Both the position numbers and the translations under genes were made by a program. From NCBI RefSeq assembly GCF_018327645.1, contig NZ_BMAY01000005.1, positions 62,001-126,000 of the forward strand: a DNA stretch of 64,000 nt, written 5' to 3'. Each line of letters opens with the position of its first letter. The stretch's first letter is position 1. Positions 9,283 through 18,495 of this stretch are shown one piece after another. The notes under the pieces were generated by a model. That model ran no database searches. It saw nothing but the letters and a program-made list of their open reading frames with translations, and was not told the origin of the DNA. The stretch comes from Lactobacillus corticis (GTDB lineage Bacteria > Bacillota > Bacilli > Lactobacillales > Lactobacillaceae).

Positions 9283-11394
9283 GTGCCTACTAGTAAACGA
9301 AAAGGATCAACCAGAAAAAAGAAGAATTTGGTGATCGTGGAATCGCCGGCAAAAGCTAAGACGATTGAAAAATATTTAGGTCGTAACTATCATGTAATTG
9401 CTTCAAAAGGCCATATCCGCGATTTGCCCAAATCCCAAATGGGGGTTGATTTTGAAAATAATTACCAACCAAAATACATTTCTATTCGCGGCAAGGGCGA
9501 TACGATTAAAGAATTAAAGGCAGAAGCAAATAAAGCGAATAAAGTTTATTTGGCATCCGACCCCGACCGTGAGGGGGAAGCAATTGCTTGGCATGTTGCC
9601 CATGTGCTCAAGATGGACAACACTGAGAAAAACCGCGTAACCTTTAACGAAGTCACTAAAGATGCAGTAAAGGAAGCCTTTAAGCATCCCCGTACTATTG
9701 ACATGGATACGGTAAATGCCCAGCAAGCTCGGCGGATTTTGGACCGTTTAGTAGGGTATTCCCTTTCGCCAATTTTATGGGCCAAGGTCAAAAAAGGCTT
9801 GTCGGCTGGACGGGTTCAGTCGGTTGCTCTGAAATTAGTAATTGACCGTGAACGCGAAATCAAAGAATTTAAGCCTGAAGAGTACTGGACGATCGATGCT
9901 GAATTTAAAAAAGACAAAGAACGGTTTGCTGCCAGTTTTTACGGTTATGATGGCAAGAAGCAGGCGCTTCCGAATAACGACGCCGTTCAAGCTGTTTTAA
10001 AACGGATTGATAAAAAAGGCAATTTTACGGTTGAAAACGTCGTTACCAAAGAACGTCGGCGTCAGCCACCTGCTCCGTTTACCACCTCAACCTTGCAGCA
10101 AGAGGCGAACAAACGTTTGGGCTACCGGACTCGGCGTACGATGAGTATTGCTCAACAGTTATATGAAGGCATCAGTTTAGGAAAATCGGGAACTGTCGGT
10201 TTAATTACTTATATGAGAACTGACTCTAAGCGAGTTTCACCAGTAGCACAGGCTGAAGCTTCGAAGTTCCTTCATGAAAAATATGGTGCTGAGTATGCAG
10301 CCAAGAGTCAACGTCATTTTAAAAACCAAGAAGATGCTCAAGATGCCCACGAAGCGATTCGTCCGACTAGCGTTTATCGTACTCCAGAATCGCTTAAGAG
10401 CGCCTTGACCACGGAGCAATATCGTCTTTATAAATTAATTTGGTCCCGCTTCTTAGCCAATGAAATGACAGCTGCCGTTTACGATACCTTGCGCTTTGAC
10501 GTGACGCAAAACGGGGTTATTTTTAGAGCCTCCGGTTCCAAGATGAAATTCCCTGGTTTTACCAAGGTTTATGATAATGTGCAAGAAAAGAATAGCGAAC
10601 TGCCGCAAATTACTGAAGGCGATCTGGTTAAACTGGCCAAGTCTGACAACAAGCAGCACTTTACCTTGCCACCAGCTCGTTATACTGAAGCAAGCTTGGT
10701 TAGAGCCTTGGAAGAAAATGGCGTTGGTCGGCCGTCAACCTATGCACCTACGATTGATACCATTCAAAGACGCTATTACGTAAAACTAGAGGGTCGAGCA
10801 ATCATGCCGACCGAGTTGGGTGAAATAGTTGATGAATTAATCGAGAAGTTCTTCCCTGATATTGTTAATGTTGACTTTACCGCTCAATTAGAAAGTGATC
10901 TGGATCAAGTTGAAGCCGGTAAAAAAGATTGGGTTAAGGTTGTTGATGACTACTACAAGCCATTTAAGGCCGAATTGGATAAAGCAGATGAGCAAATTGA
11001 GAAGGTTCAGATCAAGGATGAACCGGCTGGTTTCAATTGCGACATTTGTGGCGCACCAATGGTGATTAAAATGGGTCGATATGGCAAGTTTTATGCTTGT
11101 TCGAGATTCCCAGATTGTCGAAATACCAAACCAATTGTCAAGAAGATCGGGGTAACTTGTCCTAAGTGCGGCAAAGGCGAAATTATTGAAAAGAAGTCAC
11201 GAAAGAATCGCAAGTTTTATGGCTGTTCACGCTATCCAGAATGTGACTTCGTTTCTTGGGATCAGCCAATCAGCCGAAATTGTCCTAACGATGGTCACTT
11301 CTTAATTCAAAAGAAGACCAAAAAGGGATTAGTAGTTCTGTGTCCAGAAGGTGACTACAAGGAAGAGCCTCAGGAAGAAAGCGCTACAAATTAA
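9283..11394 (+). CDS. topA: DNA topoisomerase I
   Basis: Type IA topoisomerase that relaxes negative supercoils. The 703-residue protein has the Toprim domain ([17 protein letters not shown] at about 17-33, [12 protein letters not shown] near 93), the active-site tyrosine in [14 protein letters not shown] near residue 310, and three C-terminal zinc-ribbon-like units. The first two have four cysteines each (CDICGAPM...CSRFPDC and CPKCGKGE...CSRYPEC), while the third keeps only two. The start is a GTG at 9283, supported by AAAGGAGG at 9269-9276. It is followed by a strong terminator, so trmFO has its own transcription start. Confidence 0.97.
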   Translation: MPTSKRKGSTRKKKNLVIVESPAKAKTIEKYLGRNYHVIASKGHIRDLPKSQMGVDFENNYQPKYISIRGKGDTIKELKAEANKANKVYLASDPDREGEAIAWHVAHVLKMDNTEKNRVTFNEVTKDAVKEAFKHPRTIDMDTVNAQQARRILDRLVGYSLSPILWAKVKKGLSAGRVQSVALKLVIDREREIKEFKPEEYWTIDAEFKKDKERFAASFYGYDGKKQALPNNDAVQAVLKRIDKKGNFTVENVVTKERRRQPPAPFTTSTLQQEANKRLGYRTRRTMSIAQQLYEGISLGKSGTVGLITYMRTDSKRVSPVAQAEASKFLHEKYGAEYAAKSQRHFKNQEDAQDAHEAIRPTSVYRTPESLKSALTTEQYRLYKLIWSRFLANEMTAAVYDTLRFDVTQNGVIFRASGSKMKFPGFTKVYDNVQEKNSELPQITEGDLVKLAKSDNKQHFTLPPARYTEASLVRALEENGVGRPSTYAPTIDTIQRRYYVKLEGRAIMPTELGEIVDELIEKFFPDIVNVDFTAQLESDLDQVEAGKKDWVKVVDDYYKPFKAELDKADEQIEKVQIKDEPAGFNCDICGAPMVIKMGRYGKFYACSRFPDCRNTKPIVKKIGVTCPKCGKGEIIEKKSRKNRKFYGCSRYPECDFVSWDQPISRNCPNDGHFLIQKKTKKGLVVLCPEGDYKEEPQEESATN

Positions 11395-11409
11395 TCCTAA
11401 AATTTTGCA

Positions 11410-11450
11410 TAATATCATCAAATCGCGTATGATTTGATGATATTATTTTA
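11410..11450 (+). terminator. Terminator of topA
   Basis: A 14-bp perfect stem (11411-11424 with 11431-11444), 6-nt loop, then a T-rich tail directly after topA. Confidence 0.9.
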
Positions 11451-11494
11451 TATATTCAATTTTATTGCTATCAAACAAATAAAGGACTGATATT

Positions 11495-12829
11495 ATGGCA
11501 CAGAAGGTAACAGTAATTGGAGGCGGGCTCGCAGGAAGTGAAGCAGCGTGGCAAATAGCCAAGCGGGGAATTGCCGTGGATCTGTATGAAATGCGACCAC
11601 AAAAAATGACCCCTGCCCATGAAACGGGCAATTTGGCCGAATTAGTTTGTACAAATTCAATGCGAAGCGATCAATTGTCGAACGCCGTTGGTCTTTTGAA
11701 AGAAGAAATGCGACGCCTTGATTCTTTAATCCTAGCTGCCGCTGATGCAACAAGAGTACCAGCAGGTGGAGCATTGGCAGTTGACCGTGAATCTTTTTCT
11801 TATTTTGTGTCTGCTAAAATCAAAGCCCTTCCCAACGTGACCGTTCACGGTGAAGAAATCCAAGCGCTGCCAACGGAGGGAATTACCGTGGTAGCAACCG
11901 GTCCCCTAACTTCAGATAGTCTGGCAACGACCATTAGTGAATTTTCAGGTACTGATAATTTGCATTTTTATGATGCGGCAGCGCCTATCGTGGTAGCTGA
12001 TTCGATCAATATGGAGATCGTTTATAAGAAATCACGTTATGATCGCGGCGAAGCAGCTTATCTGAACTGCCCAATGAATAAAGAGCAATATTTTGCCTTT
12101 TTACAGGCTTTGACAGAGGCAGAAACGGCTGAAGCTCATGGCTTTGAAAATAGTGACGTGTTTGAGGGATGCATGCCGATAGAAGTAATGGCTCAGCGTG
12201 GCCCTAAAACAATGCTCTTTGGTCCGCTTAAACCGGTGGGATTGGAGGATCCTCATACTGGTGAGACCCCATATGCCGTCGTCCAGTTGCGTCAAGATAA
12301 TGCAGCTGCCAGCATGTACAATATCGTAGGTTTCCAAACGCACTTAAAGTATGGTGAACAAAAGCGGGTCTTTTCAATGATTCCTGGTTTAGAAAATGCT
12401 AAATTTGCTCGTTATGGCAAAATGCATCGCAATACCTATATTGCTTCGCCTGAAGTATTGCAGGCAACTTACGAAACCAAAAAACAGCCAGGATTATTTT
12501 TCGCTGGCCAAATGACTGGCGTTGAAGGCTATGTTGAGTCAGCTGGTTCAGGTCTAGTAGCCGGAATTAATGCTGCAAGATGTGCAAGTGGGTTAGAGCC
12601 GGTAGCCTTCCCAGTAGAAACTGCTTTGGGCTCAATGGCTAACTATGTAACCACTACCGATGCCAAAAACTTTCAACCAATGAATGCCAGCTTTTTGCTA
12701 ATTCCGCCTCTATCAGGTAAAAAAATTCGCAATAAGCGCGAGCGGCATGAAAAGATTAGTGAACGAGGGCTAGAAAGTTTAGAAAACTTTAAGAACGAAG
12801 TTTTAGCCAAAACTGCCCTCGACAAGTAG
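11495..12829 (+). CDS. trmFO: tRNA uridine-54 C5-methyltransferase TrmFO
   Basis: Folate- and FAD-dependent enzyme that makes ribothymidine at position 54 of tRNA using methylenetetrahydrofolate. The 444-residue protein begins with the FAD-binding [13 protein letters not shown]. It keeps the catalytic cysteine C52 in [11 protein letters not shown] and a second conserved cysteine in [13 protein letters not shown], and carries the FAD-contact motif [12 protein letters not shown]. Length is standard. It was formerly called Gid. In Bacillus the next gene is a Xer recombinase (codV) before hslV; here only 72 bp separate trmFO from hslV and no recombinase gene is present. Confidence 0.97.
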   Translation: MAQKVTVIGGGLAGSEAAWQIAKRGIAVDLYEMRPQKMTPAHETGNLAELVCTNSMRSDQLSNAVGLLKEEMRRLDSLILAAADATRVPAGGALAVDRESFSYFVSAKIKALPNVTVHGEEIQALPTEGITVVATGPLTSDSLATTISEFSGTDNLHFYDAAAPIVVADSINMEIVYKKSRYDRGEAAYLNCPMNKEQYFAFLQALTEAETAEAHGFENSDVFEGCMPIEVMAQRGPKTMLFGPLKPVGLEDPHTGETPYAVVQLRQDNAAASMYNIVGFQTHLKYGEQKRVFSMIPGLENAKFARYGKMHRNTYIASPEVLQATYETKKQPGLFFAGQMTGVEGYVESAGSGLVAGINAARCASGLEPVAFPVETALGSMANYVTTTDAKNFQPMNASFLLIPPLSGKKIRNKRERHEKISERGLESLENFKNEVLAKTALDK

Positions 12830-12901
12830 TAAAATACAGACAATGACGCAAATAAATATTTTAATTTAAGTTCATAAGATAGTGTTATAAGGAGGAACAA
12901 G

Positions 12902-13426
12902 ATGACAACAATTTGTTCAGTTAGAGCGAAAGGTCATATTGCCATTGCTGGTGACGGTCAAGTGACTTTGGGAGAAAAAGTAATTGCCAAAGCAACTACT
13001 AAAAAAATTCGTCGAATCTATCATGACCGCGTAGTCATCGGTTTTGCCGGTGGAGTAGCCGATGCCGTAAGCTTACAAGAAATGCTGGAAGGCAAATTGG
13101 AAGCTTATAGCGGTGATCTTCGCCGCGCTGCCGTCGAGATGGCACAAGCTTGGCGCAAAGATCCGACCTTGCAAAAACTTAATGCAATGGTAATTGCCTT
13201 TAATGATCAAGATCTGTTGCTGATTTCCGGAAACGGCGAGGTGCTTGAACCAGACGAAGATGTTGTAGCAATCGGGTCTGGCGGCAACTATGCCCAAGCA
13301 GCAGCAATTGCAATGGTACGTCATGCAGATAGCATGTCAGCGGCTGAAATCGCCAAGGAAAGCGTAAAAATCGCCTCAGGAATTGATGTCTTTACGGATG
13401 ACGTAATTACCACAGACGAAATATAG
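12902..13426 (+). CDS. hslV: ATP-dependent protease subunit HslV
   Basis: Peptidase subunit of the HslVU (ClpQY) protease, forming a double hexamer of threonine-protease subunits. The 174-residue protein starts [11 protein letters not shown], so removal of Met exposes the nucleophile Thr2; GDGQVTLG and AIGSGG are typical of the family. In Bacillus the equivalent protein uses Ser, but here the nucleophile is the classical Thr. The ATG at 12902 follows AAGGAGG. It is 11 nt upstream of hslU with its own ribosome site between them. Confidence 0.96.
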   Translation: MTTICSVRAKGHIAIAGDGQVTLGEKVIAKATTKKIRRIYHDRVVIGFAGGVADAVSLQEMLEGKLEAYSGDLRRAAVEMAQAWRKDPTLQKLNAMVIAFNDQDLLLISGNGEVLEPDEDVVAIGSGGNYAQAAAIAMVRHADSMSAAEIAKESVKIASGIDVFTDDVITTDEI

Positions 13427-13437
13427 GAGGTCGTAAA

Positions 13438-14832
13438 ATGGCAACAAAGACGCCAAAACAGATAGTACAAGAATTAAATGAGTATATCATCGGACAAGAT
13501 GAAGCGAAAAAAGCAGTCGCAATTGCCCTCTATAATCGCTATCGGCGGATGCAAATGCCTAAAGCGATGCAACGCGATGTTACTCCTAAAAATTTACTGA
13601 TGGCTGGACCAACTGGGGTCGGAAAAACTGAAATTGCTCGGCGCTTAGCTGACATTGTATCGGCACCTTTTGTCAAAGTTGAAGCAACTAAGTTTACTGA
13701 AGTTGGTTATGTTGGTCGGGATGTTGAATCGATGATTCGCGATTTGGTTAGAGTAGCCGTTCAAATGGAAGAAAAAGATCAACATGAACGCGTTCGTCCG
13801 CAAGCTGAGAAAACTGCTAATAAACAACTTGTTAAGCTTTTAGTGCCTGGAATTAAGCGTGATCGCCGTGAAAACCAGATGCAAGAAATGATGCAGCTAT
13901 TATCAGGTCAGTTTAACCAAGATCAAAATCAAGCCGATGATGAAGAAGTGACAGATGAAATTCGCAACCAACGCTTAACTGTTGCTGAACAGCTTGATAA
14001 AGGCTTGCTGGAAGACCGAGAAGTGACTATTGAAGTTGAAGACAGCGGCAGAAGCAACCCGATGGGTGACATGATGGGCCAGATGGGAATCGATATGTCT
14101 TCGATGCTGAGTGACATGCTGCCTAAGCGGAAAGTAAAGAGAACGATGAAAGTTCGGGATGCGCGTGAGGTTCTGATCCAACAAGCAGCTAGCAAGTTGG
14201 TTGACAATGATCAGATTAATCAACGAGCTATCGAACGGACCGAAAATAACGGCATTATTTTCATTGATGAGATCGATAAGATTACGGCAGGGAATAAAAA
14301 GACCAGTGGTGAAGTTTCACGCGAAGGCGTTCAGCGCGATATCTTGCCAATTGTAGAAGGTTCGACGGTTCAGACCAAGTATGGTCCTGTTTCTACTGAT
14401 CATATACTATTTATTGCGGCTGGGGCTTTTGCTGAAAGCAAGCCAAGCGACTTGATTCCTGAATTACAGGGTCGTTTCCCAATTAGAGTTGAATTGAATG
14501 CCTTAACTAAAGAAGACTTTGTGCGGATTTTGAAAGACCCTACCAACTCGCTGCTTAAGCAATATATTGCCTTGCTAAAAGCCGACGGCGTAAAGTTAAT
14601 CTTTACACAAGAGGCAATTGATAAAATTGCACAGATTGCTTTTGATGTTAACCAAGGGACTGATAATATTGGTGCTCGTAGATTGGCGACAATCCTTGAA
14701 AAACTGCTAGAAGACGTCCTCTACGAAGGACCTGATATGAATATCGGCGAGATCACCATTACCCAGGCATATGTGGAAGAAAAACTTAGTGATATAATTA
14801 CCAATAAGGACTTAACTAAGTTTATTCTTTAA
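13438..14832 (+). CDS. hslU: ATP-dependent protease ATPase subunit HslU
   Basis: AAA+ unfoldase that feeds substrates into HslV. The 464-residue protein carries Walker [10 protein letters not shown] (residues 57-65), an acidic, methionine-rich I-domain at about 110-240, Walker B IIFIDEID (about 268-275), a sensor region, and the C-terminal tail ending DLTKFIL that docks into HslV. It follows hslV with an AGGAGG site. The next gene encodes a mutarotase-like protein rather than codY, unlike in Bacillus. Confidence 0.97.
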   Translation: MATKTPKQIVQELNEYIIGQDEAKKAVAIALYNRYRRMQMPKAMQRDVTPKNLLMAGPTGVGKTEIARRLADIVSAPFVKVEATKFTEVGYVGRDVESMIRDLVRVAVQMEEKDQHERVRPQAEKTANKQLVKLLVPGIKRDRRENQMQEMMQLLSGQFNQDQNQADDEEVTDEIRNQRLTVAEQLDKGLLEDREVTIEVEDSGRSNPMGDMMGQMGIDMSSMLSDMLPKRKVKRTMKVRDAREVLIQQAASKLVDNDQINQRAIERTENNGIIFIDEIDKITAGNKKTSGEVSREGVQRDILPIVEGSTVQTKYGPVSTDHILFIAAGAFAESKPSDLIPELQGRFPIRVELNALTKEDFVRILKDPTNSLLKQYIALLKADGVKLIFTQEAIDKIAQIAFDVNQGTDNIGARRLATILEKLLEDVLYEGPDMNIGEITITQAYVEEKLSDIITNKDLTKFIL

Positions 14833-14853
14833 TAGAGTAAGGTATGGTGTTTT

Positions 14854-15744
14854 ATGGATTATACGATTTCAAACAACATGTTGCAGGTGGTAATTTCTAG
14901 CCATGGAGCAGAAATTCAAAGCGTAAAAGACATGCATAGCGGAGAAGAATTTATGTGGCAGGCTGACCCTGAAATTTGGGGACGCCATGCACCAGTGCTC
15001 TTTCCTATCGTTGGTCGCTTGAAAAACGATGAATATACCTATGGTGGTAAAACTTATCACCTGGGCCAACACGGTTTTGCTAGAAATCAAGAATTTGAAG
15101 TCGAACATGTAAGCGATGAGAGTATCACGTTTTTGCTGAAAGAAACCGCAGAAACGCTGGCCATGTATCCGTTTAAATTTGAACTTAGAGTGAACTATAA
15201 TTTGCTCAATAACCTGCTGGAAGAAAACTTTACGGTTACCAACACTGATACTAAGGAATTGATCTTTGGCATTGGTGGTCACCCTGGCTTCAACATTCCG
15301 ACAGATGAAAAAAGCAAGAAAGAAGACTTTTACTTTAGCTGCCAACCTTCAGTAGCTCGAATTCAAATTCCGCTGCGAGGATCATATCTTGATTGGAATA
15401 ATCGCTCTTTAGCTTCAACAGATAGTTTGATTGCTTTAAGCGATAATCTCTTCCAAAATGATGCCTTAATCTTTCAGTTAAAGGGTCATGACAACAAGAT
15501 TTCCTTAAGGACCGACGATAGCCATTTCCACATCAATGTTTGGACTAGAAACGCTCCATTTGTGGGAGTTTGGTCACAGTATCCTAAAACCGCAGATTAT
15601 GTCTGCATTGAACCATGGTGGGGGATTGCTGACCGGAATGATGCAAGTGGCAAGTTGGAAGAAAAATATGGCATGAATCATTTGCCGGTAGGCGACAGTT
15701 TCAATGCTGGCTTCAGCATGGCCTTCCACGCAAAGGAAATTTAA
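14854..15744 (+). CDS. Aldose 1-epimerase family protein (LacX-like)
   Basis: A 296-residue protein of the galactose-mutarotase superfamily, closest to the LacX / YeaD type. Visible motifs: GRHAPVLFPIVGRL (about 45-58), HLGQHGFAR (about 70-78), the GGHPGFN loop with the conserved His (about 141-147), and EPWWGIAD near residue 257. It likely interconverts anomers of a hexose or sugar phosphate. It begins 21 nt after hslU and may share its transcript. A strong terminator follows. Confidence 0.88.
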   Translation: MDYTISNNMLQVVISSHGAEIQSVKDMHSGEEFMWQADPEIWGRHAPVLFPIVGRLKNDEYTYGGKTYHLGQHGFARNQEFEVEHVSDESITFLLKETAETLAMYPFKFELRVNYNLLNNLLEENFTVTNTDTKELIFGIGGHPGFNIPTDEKSKKEDFYFSCQPSVARIQIPLRGSYLDWNNRSLASTDSLIALSDNLFQNDALIFQLKGHDNKISLRTDDSHFHINVWTRNAPFVGVWSQYPKTADYVCIEPWWGIADRNDASGKLEEKYGMNHLPVGDSFNAGFSMAFHAKEI

Positions 15745-15751
15745 GCAAAAT

Positions 15752-15783
15752 AAAAGACCTGCTGGTAAGCAGATCTTTTTTTG
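15752..15783 (+). terminator. Terminator after the LacX-like gene
   Basis: Stem 15752-15763 with 15768-15778, with one internal mismatch and a GGTA loop, followed by seven T residues. The convergent plsY gene ends about 25 bp beyond it. Confidence 0.85.
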
Positions 15784-15805
15784 TCGATTATAAAGCTAAT
15801 TTATT

Positions 15806-16432
15806 CTAGTGTTTCTTTTTACTCAGCCAATAAACGATTCCAAAGGGTACCATGTTTTCTCGGTGCTCCATAATTCGCTTGATATTTGAGCGGTGAGCCC
15901 AATAAATCAAGATTACCAAGACTGCAAACATCAGACTGAGATAAATATCGTGGAAAAACAAAGATGCGATAAAAATTAGTACCACGGAGATCAGACTAGT
16001 CATGGAAACCATACTGGTGATAAAAAGCGTTGGTACAAAAATGCAGAAGCAAACGATAAAGAATGACAAATTATAGCCAAGAATAAATCCTGCGGTTGTT
16101 GCAACTGCTTTTCCACCCTTGAAGCGTAAGAAGAGCGAGAAAGAGTGACCGAGGATCGCTGCTAAACCGCAAAGCAAATTAACGTAGTGAGGCATCCCAC
16201 CTAACCAACTAGGTAAAACAGTGGCAAGGGTCCCTTTAAAAAAGTCAATCAAGAAAACAACAGTACCGGCTTTAGGACCCAAAACCCGAAAGGTGTTGGT
16301 CGTACCAATGTTGCCTGAACCGTATTGTCTAATGTCTTTATGGAAAAATGCTTCGCCAATTACGACACCGGTCGGAAAAGATCCGATCAAATATGCTAGA
16401 ATAAGTGACAGCGCAAATTTAACTGCAAACAT
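15806..16432 (-). CDS. plsY: Glycerol-3-phosphate acyltransferase PlsY
   Basis: Membrane enzyme that moves an acyl group from acyl-phosphate to glycerol 3-phosphate, the first step of phospholipid synthesis. The 208-residue protein has five hydrophobic segments and the three PlsY loops: YLIGSFPTGVVIG (about 15-27) followed by GSGNIGTTN (about 38-46), GHSFSLFLRFKGGKAVAT (about 95-112), and the C-terminal AHRSNIKRIMEHREN (about 178-193). The start ATG follows GGGAGAGG. It is divergent from parE, an arrangement common in lactobacilli. Confidence 0.96.
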   Translation of the reverse strand: MFAVKFALSLILAYLIGSFPTGVVIGEAFFHKDIRQYGSGNIGTTNTFRVLGPKAGTVVFLIDFFKGTLATVLPSWLGGMPHYVNLLCGLAAILGHSFSLFLRFKGGKAVATTAGFILGYNLSFFIVCFCIFVPTLFITSMVSMTSLISVVLIFIASLFFHDIYLSLMFAVLVILIYWAHRSNIKRIMEHRENMVPFGIVYWLSKKKH

Positions 16433-16537
16433 ATTAACCTCTCCCTTAAAAGCTAAAAAGCTATTTCAATTTTAGCAAAAAACAGCTTTTAAGCATATAT
16501 ATTTGGTTAATTGATTGAACAAGTTGGGGGAATTTTA

Positions 16538-18481
16538 GTGGCAAAAAATACTTACGATGATTCTTCAATTCAAATCCTGCACGGACTGGAAGCAGTTCGC
16601 AAACGGCCAGGGATGTACATTGGATCGACAGATATTCATGGACTAAATCAATTGGTTTATGAAATCGTAGATAATTCGGTCGATGAAGCAATGGCTGGTT
16701 ATGGTAAGGAAATTAACGTTACCATCCACCCTGATAATAGCGTGACGGTGCAAGACTTTGGTCGCGGAATGCCGACTGGGATGCATGCATCGGGCAAGTC
16801 GACGATTGAAGTCATTTTGACCGTCTTGCATGCGGGAGGCAAATTTACCGAGCAAAACTATAAGACTTCTGGTGGGCTGCACGGCGTTGGCTCTTCGGTA
16901 GTTAATGCCTTATCAAGTTACATGAAGGTGCATGTTGTTCGCGATGGGCATGCATATGAAGAAGTATTTGAAAATGGCGGTCACCCGGTGGGAACTTTAA
17001 AGAGCTTAGGAGTTACCAACGAAAAAACTGGGACTACCATTACTTTTAAGCCTGACGCAACCGTCTTTTCGACGATTAAGTATAAATATGACACGATTAG
17101 AGAAAGAATCTTAGAATCTGCCTTCTTGCTTAAAGGGGTTACTTTCAATTTAACCGATGAACGCGAACCGCAACGACACGAAACCTTTAAATACGATGAT
17201 GGTATTAAATCCTTTGTGTCGTATTTAAACGAAGGCAAAGACACCTTAAGCGATGTTTTTTATTTCGAAGGCCAGCAAGATGGCATGGAAATAGAGTTCT
17301 CGGGTCAGTATAATGGCGGCTATGCTGAAAATTTAGTATCCTTTGTCAACAATGTTCGTACCCCTGGTGGCGGTACGCACGAAATCGGTGCCCGGAGCGG
17401 TTTTACCAAGGCCTTTAACGATTACGCTAAAAAACAAGGCCTGTTAACCAAAAAGGATAAAAATATTGATGGGTCTGACTACCGTGAAGGTTTGAGTGCG
17501 GTTCTTTCGGTTAAAATTCCTGAAGAGCTGCTTGAGTTTGAAGGCCAGACTAAGGGCAAGCTGGGAACGCCGCAAGCTCGCTCTGCCGTTGAGGCTTTGG
17601 TTTACGAAAAAATGAGCTACTATCTCATGGAAAATGGGGAATTAGCACAAAACTTAGTTAAGAAGGCTCAACGGGCACGGGATGCGCGTGAAGCAGCCAG
17701 AAAGGCTAGAGATGAGAGTCGCAATGGCAAGAAACGCCGAAAGAAAGAAATTCTTTCTGGCAAGCTTACACCTGCCCAATCTCGCAATCCGCAAAAAAAT
17801 GAACTTTTCTTAGTCGAAGGTGATTCAGCCGGAGGCAGCGCCAAGCAGGGACGGGATCGCCGTTTCCAAGCGATTCTGCCTTTAAGAGGTAAAGTCTTAA
17901 ATACGGAAAAAGCTAAACTGGCAGATATTTTTAAAAATGAAGAAATCAACACGATGATTCACACCATTGGTGCCGGGGTGGGGACCGAATTTCAAATTGA
18001 GGAATCCAATTACGACAAAGTAATTATTATGACTGACGCCGATGATGACGGTGCCCACATTCAAATTTTGCTCTTGACTTTCTTTTATCGGTATATGCGA
18101 CCGATGATTGAGGCAGGCAAAGTTTATATTGCCTTGCCGCCTTTGTATCGCTTGCAAAAAGGCAGCGGCAAAAAAGCTGAAATTAAGTATGCCTGGACCG
18201 ATGAAGAGCTGGCTGAGGACGAAAAGCAAATGGGTAAACGCTACTCCTTGCAGCGCTTTAAAGGTTTGGGAGAAATGAATGCCGATCAATTATGGCAAAC
18301 TACCATGAATCCTGAAAGTCGCATGTTGATCCGGGTTAGAATCGATGATGCCGCGGTTGCTGATCGCCGAGTAACCACTCTAATGGGTGATAAAGTTGCT
18401 GCACGACGCAAATGGATTGAAGAAAATGTAAAATTCCGAATGGGCGAAGAAGGCTCCATCTTGGAAAGTGACGAAAATTAG
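16538..18481 (+). CDS. parE: DNA topoisomerase IV subunit B (ParE)
   Basis: ATPase subunit of topoisomerase IV, which decatenates daughter chromosomes. The GHKL ATPase motifs are DNSVDEAMAG and GRGMPTGMH in the first 85 residues. The Toprim residues are in EGDSAGGSAKQGRDR, PLRGKVLN and DADDDGAHI, and the QRFKGLGEMN motif is near the end. The open frame reaches back to 16511, but the GTG at 16538 (giving MAKNTYDDSS) is preceded by GGGGGA at the right distance, so I use it (647 residues). parC follows after 14 nt. Confidence 0.97.
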   Translation: MAKNTYDDSSIQILHGLEAVRKRPGMYIGSTDIHGLNQLVYEIVDNSVDEAMAGYGKEINVTIHPDNSVTVQDFGRGMPTGMHASGKSTIEVILTVLHAGGKFTEQNYKTSGGLHGVGSSVVNALSSYMKVHVVRDGHAYEEVFENGGHPVGTLKSLGVTNEKTGTTITFKPDATVFSTIKYKYDTIRERILESAFLLKGVTFNLTDEREPQRHETFKYDDGIKSFVSYLNEGKDTLSDVFYFEGQQDGMEIEFSGQYNGGYAENLVSFVNNVRTPGGGTHEIGARSGFTKAFNDYAKKQGLLTKKDKNIDGSDYREGLSAVLSVKIPEELLEFEGQTKGKLGTPQARSAVEALVYEKMSYYLMENGELAQNLVKKAQRARDAREAARKARDESRNGKKRRKKEILSGKLTPAQSRNPQKNELFLVEGDSAGGSAKQGRDRRFQAILPLRGKVLNTEKAKLADIFKNEEINTMIHTIGAGVGTEFQIEESNYDKVIIMTDADDDGAHIQILLLTFFYRYMRPMIEAGKVYIALPPLYRLQKGSGKKAEIKYAWTDEELAEDEKQMGKRYSLQRFKGLGEMNADQLWQTTMNPESRMLIRVRIDDAAVADRRVTTLMGDKVAARRKWIEENVKFRMGEEGSILESDEN

Positions 18482-18495
18482 TAAGGTAGGTAAAT

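Noticed and set aside
11493-11774. A 93-codon open frame on the - strand inside trmFO
   Set aside because: Shadow of the trmFO coding frame on the opposite strand; no ribosome site and composition follows the codons of trmFO.
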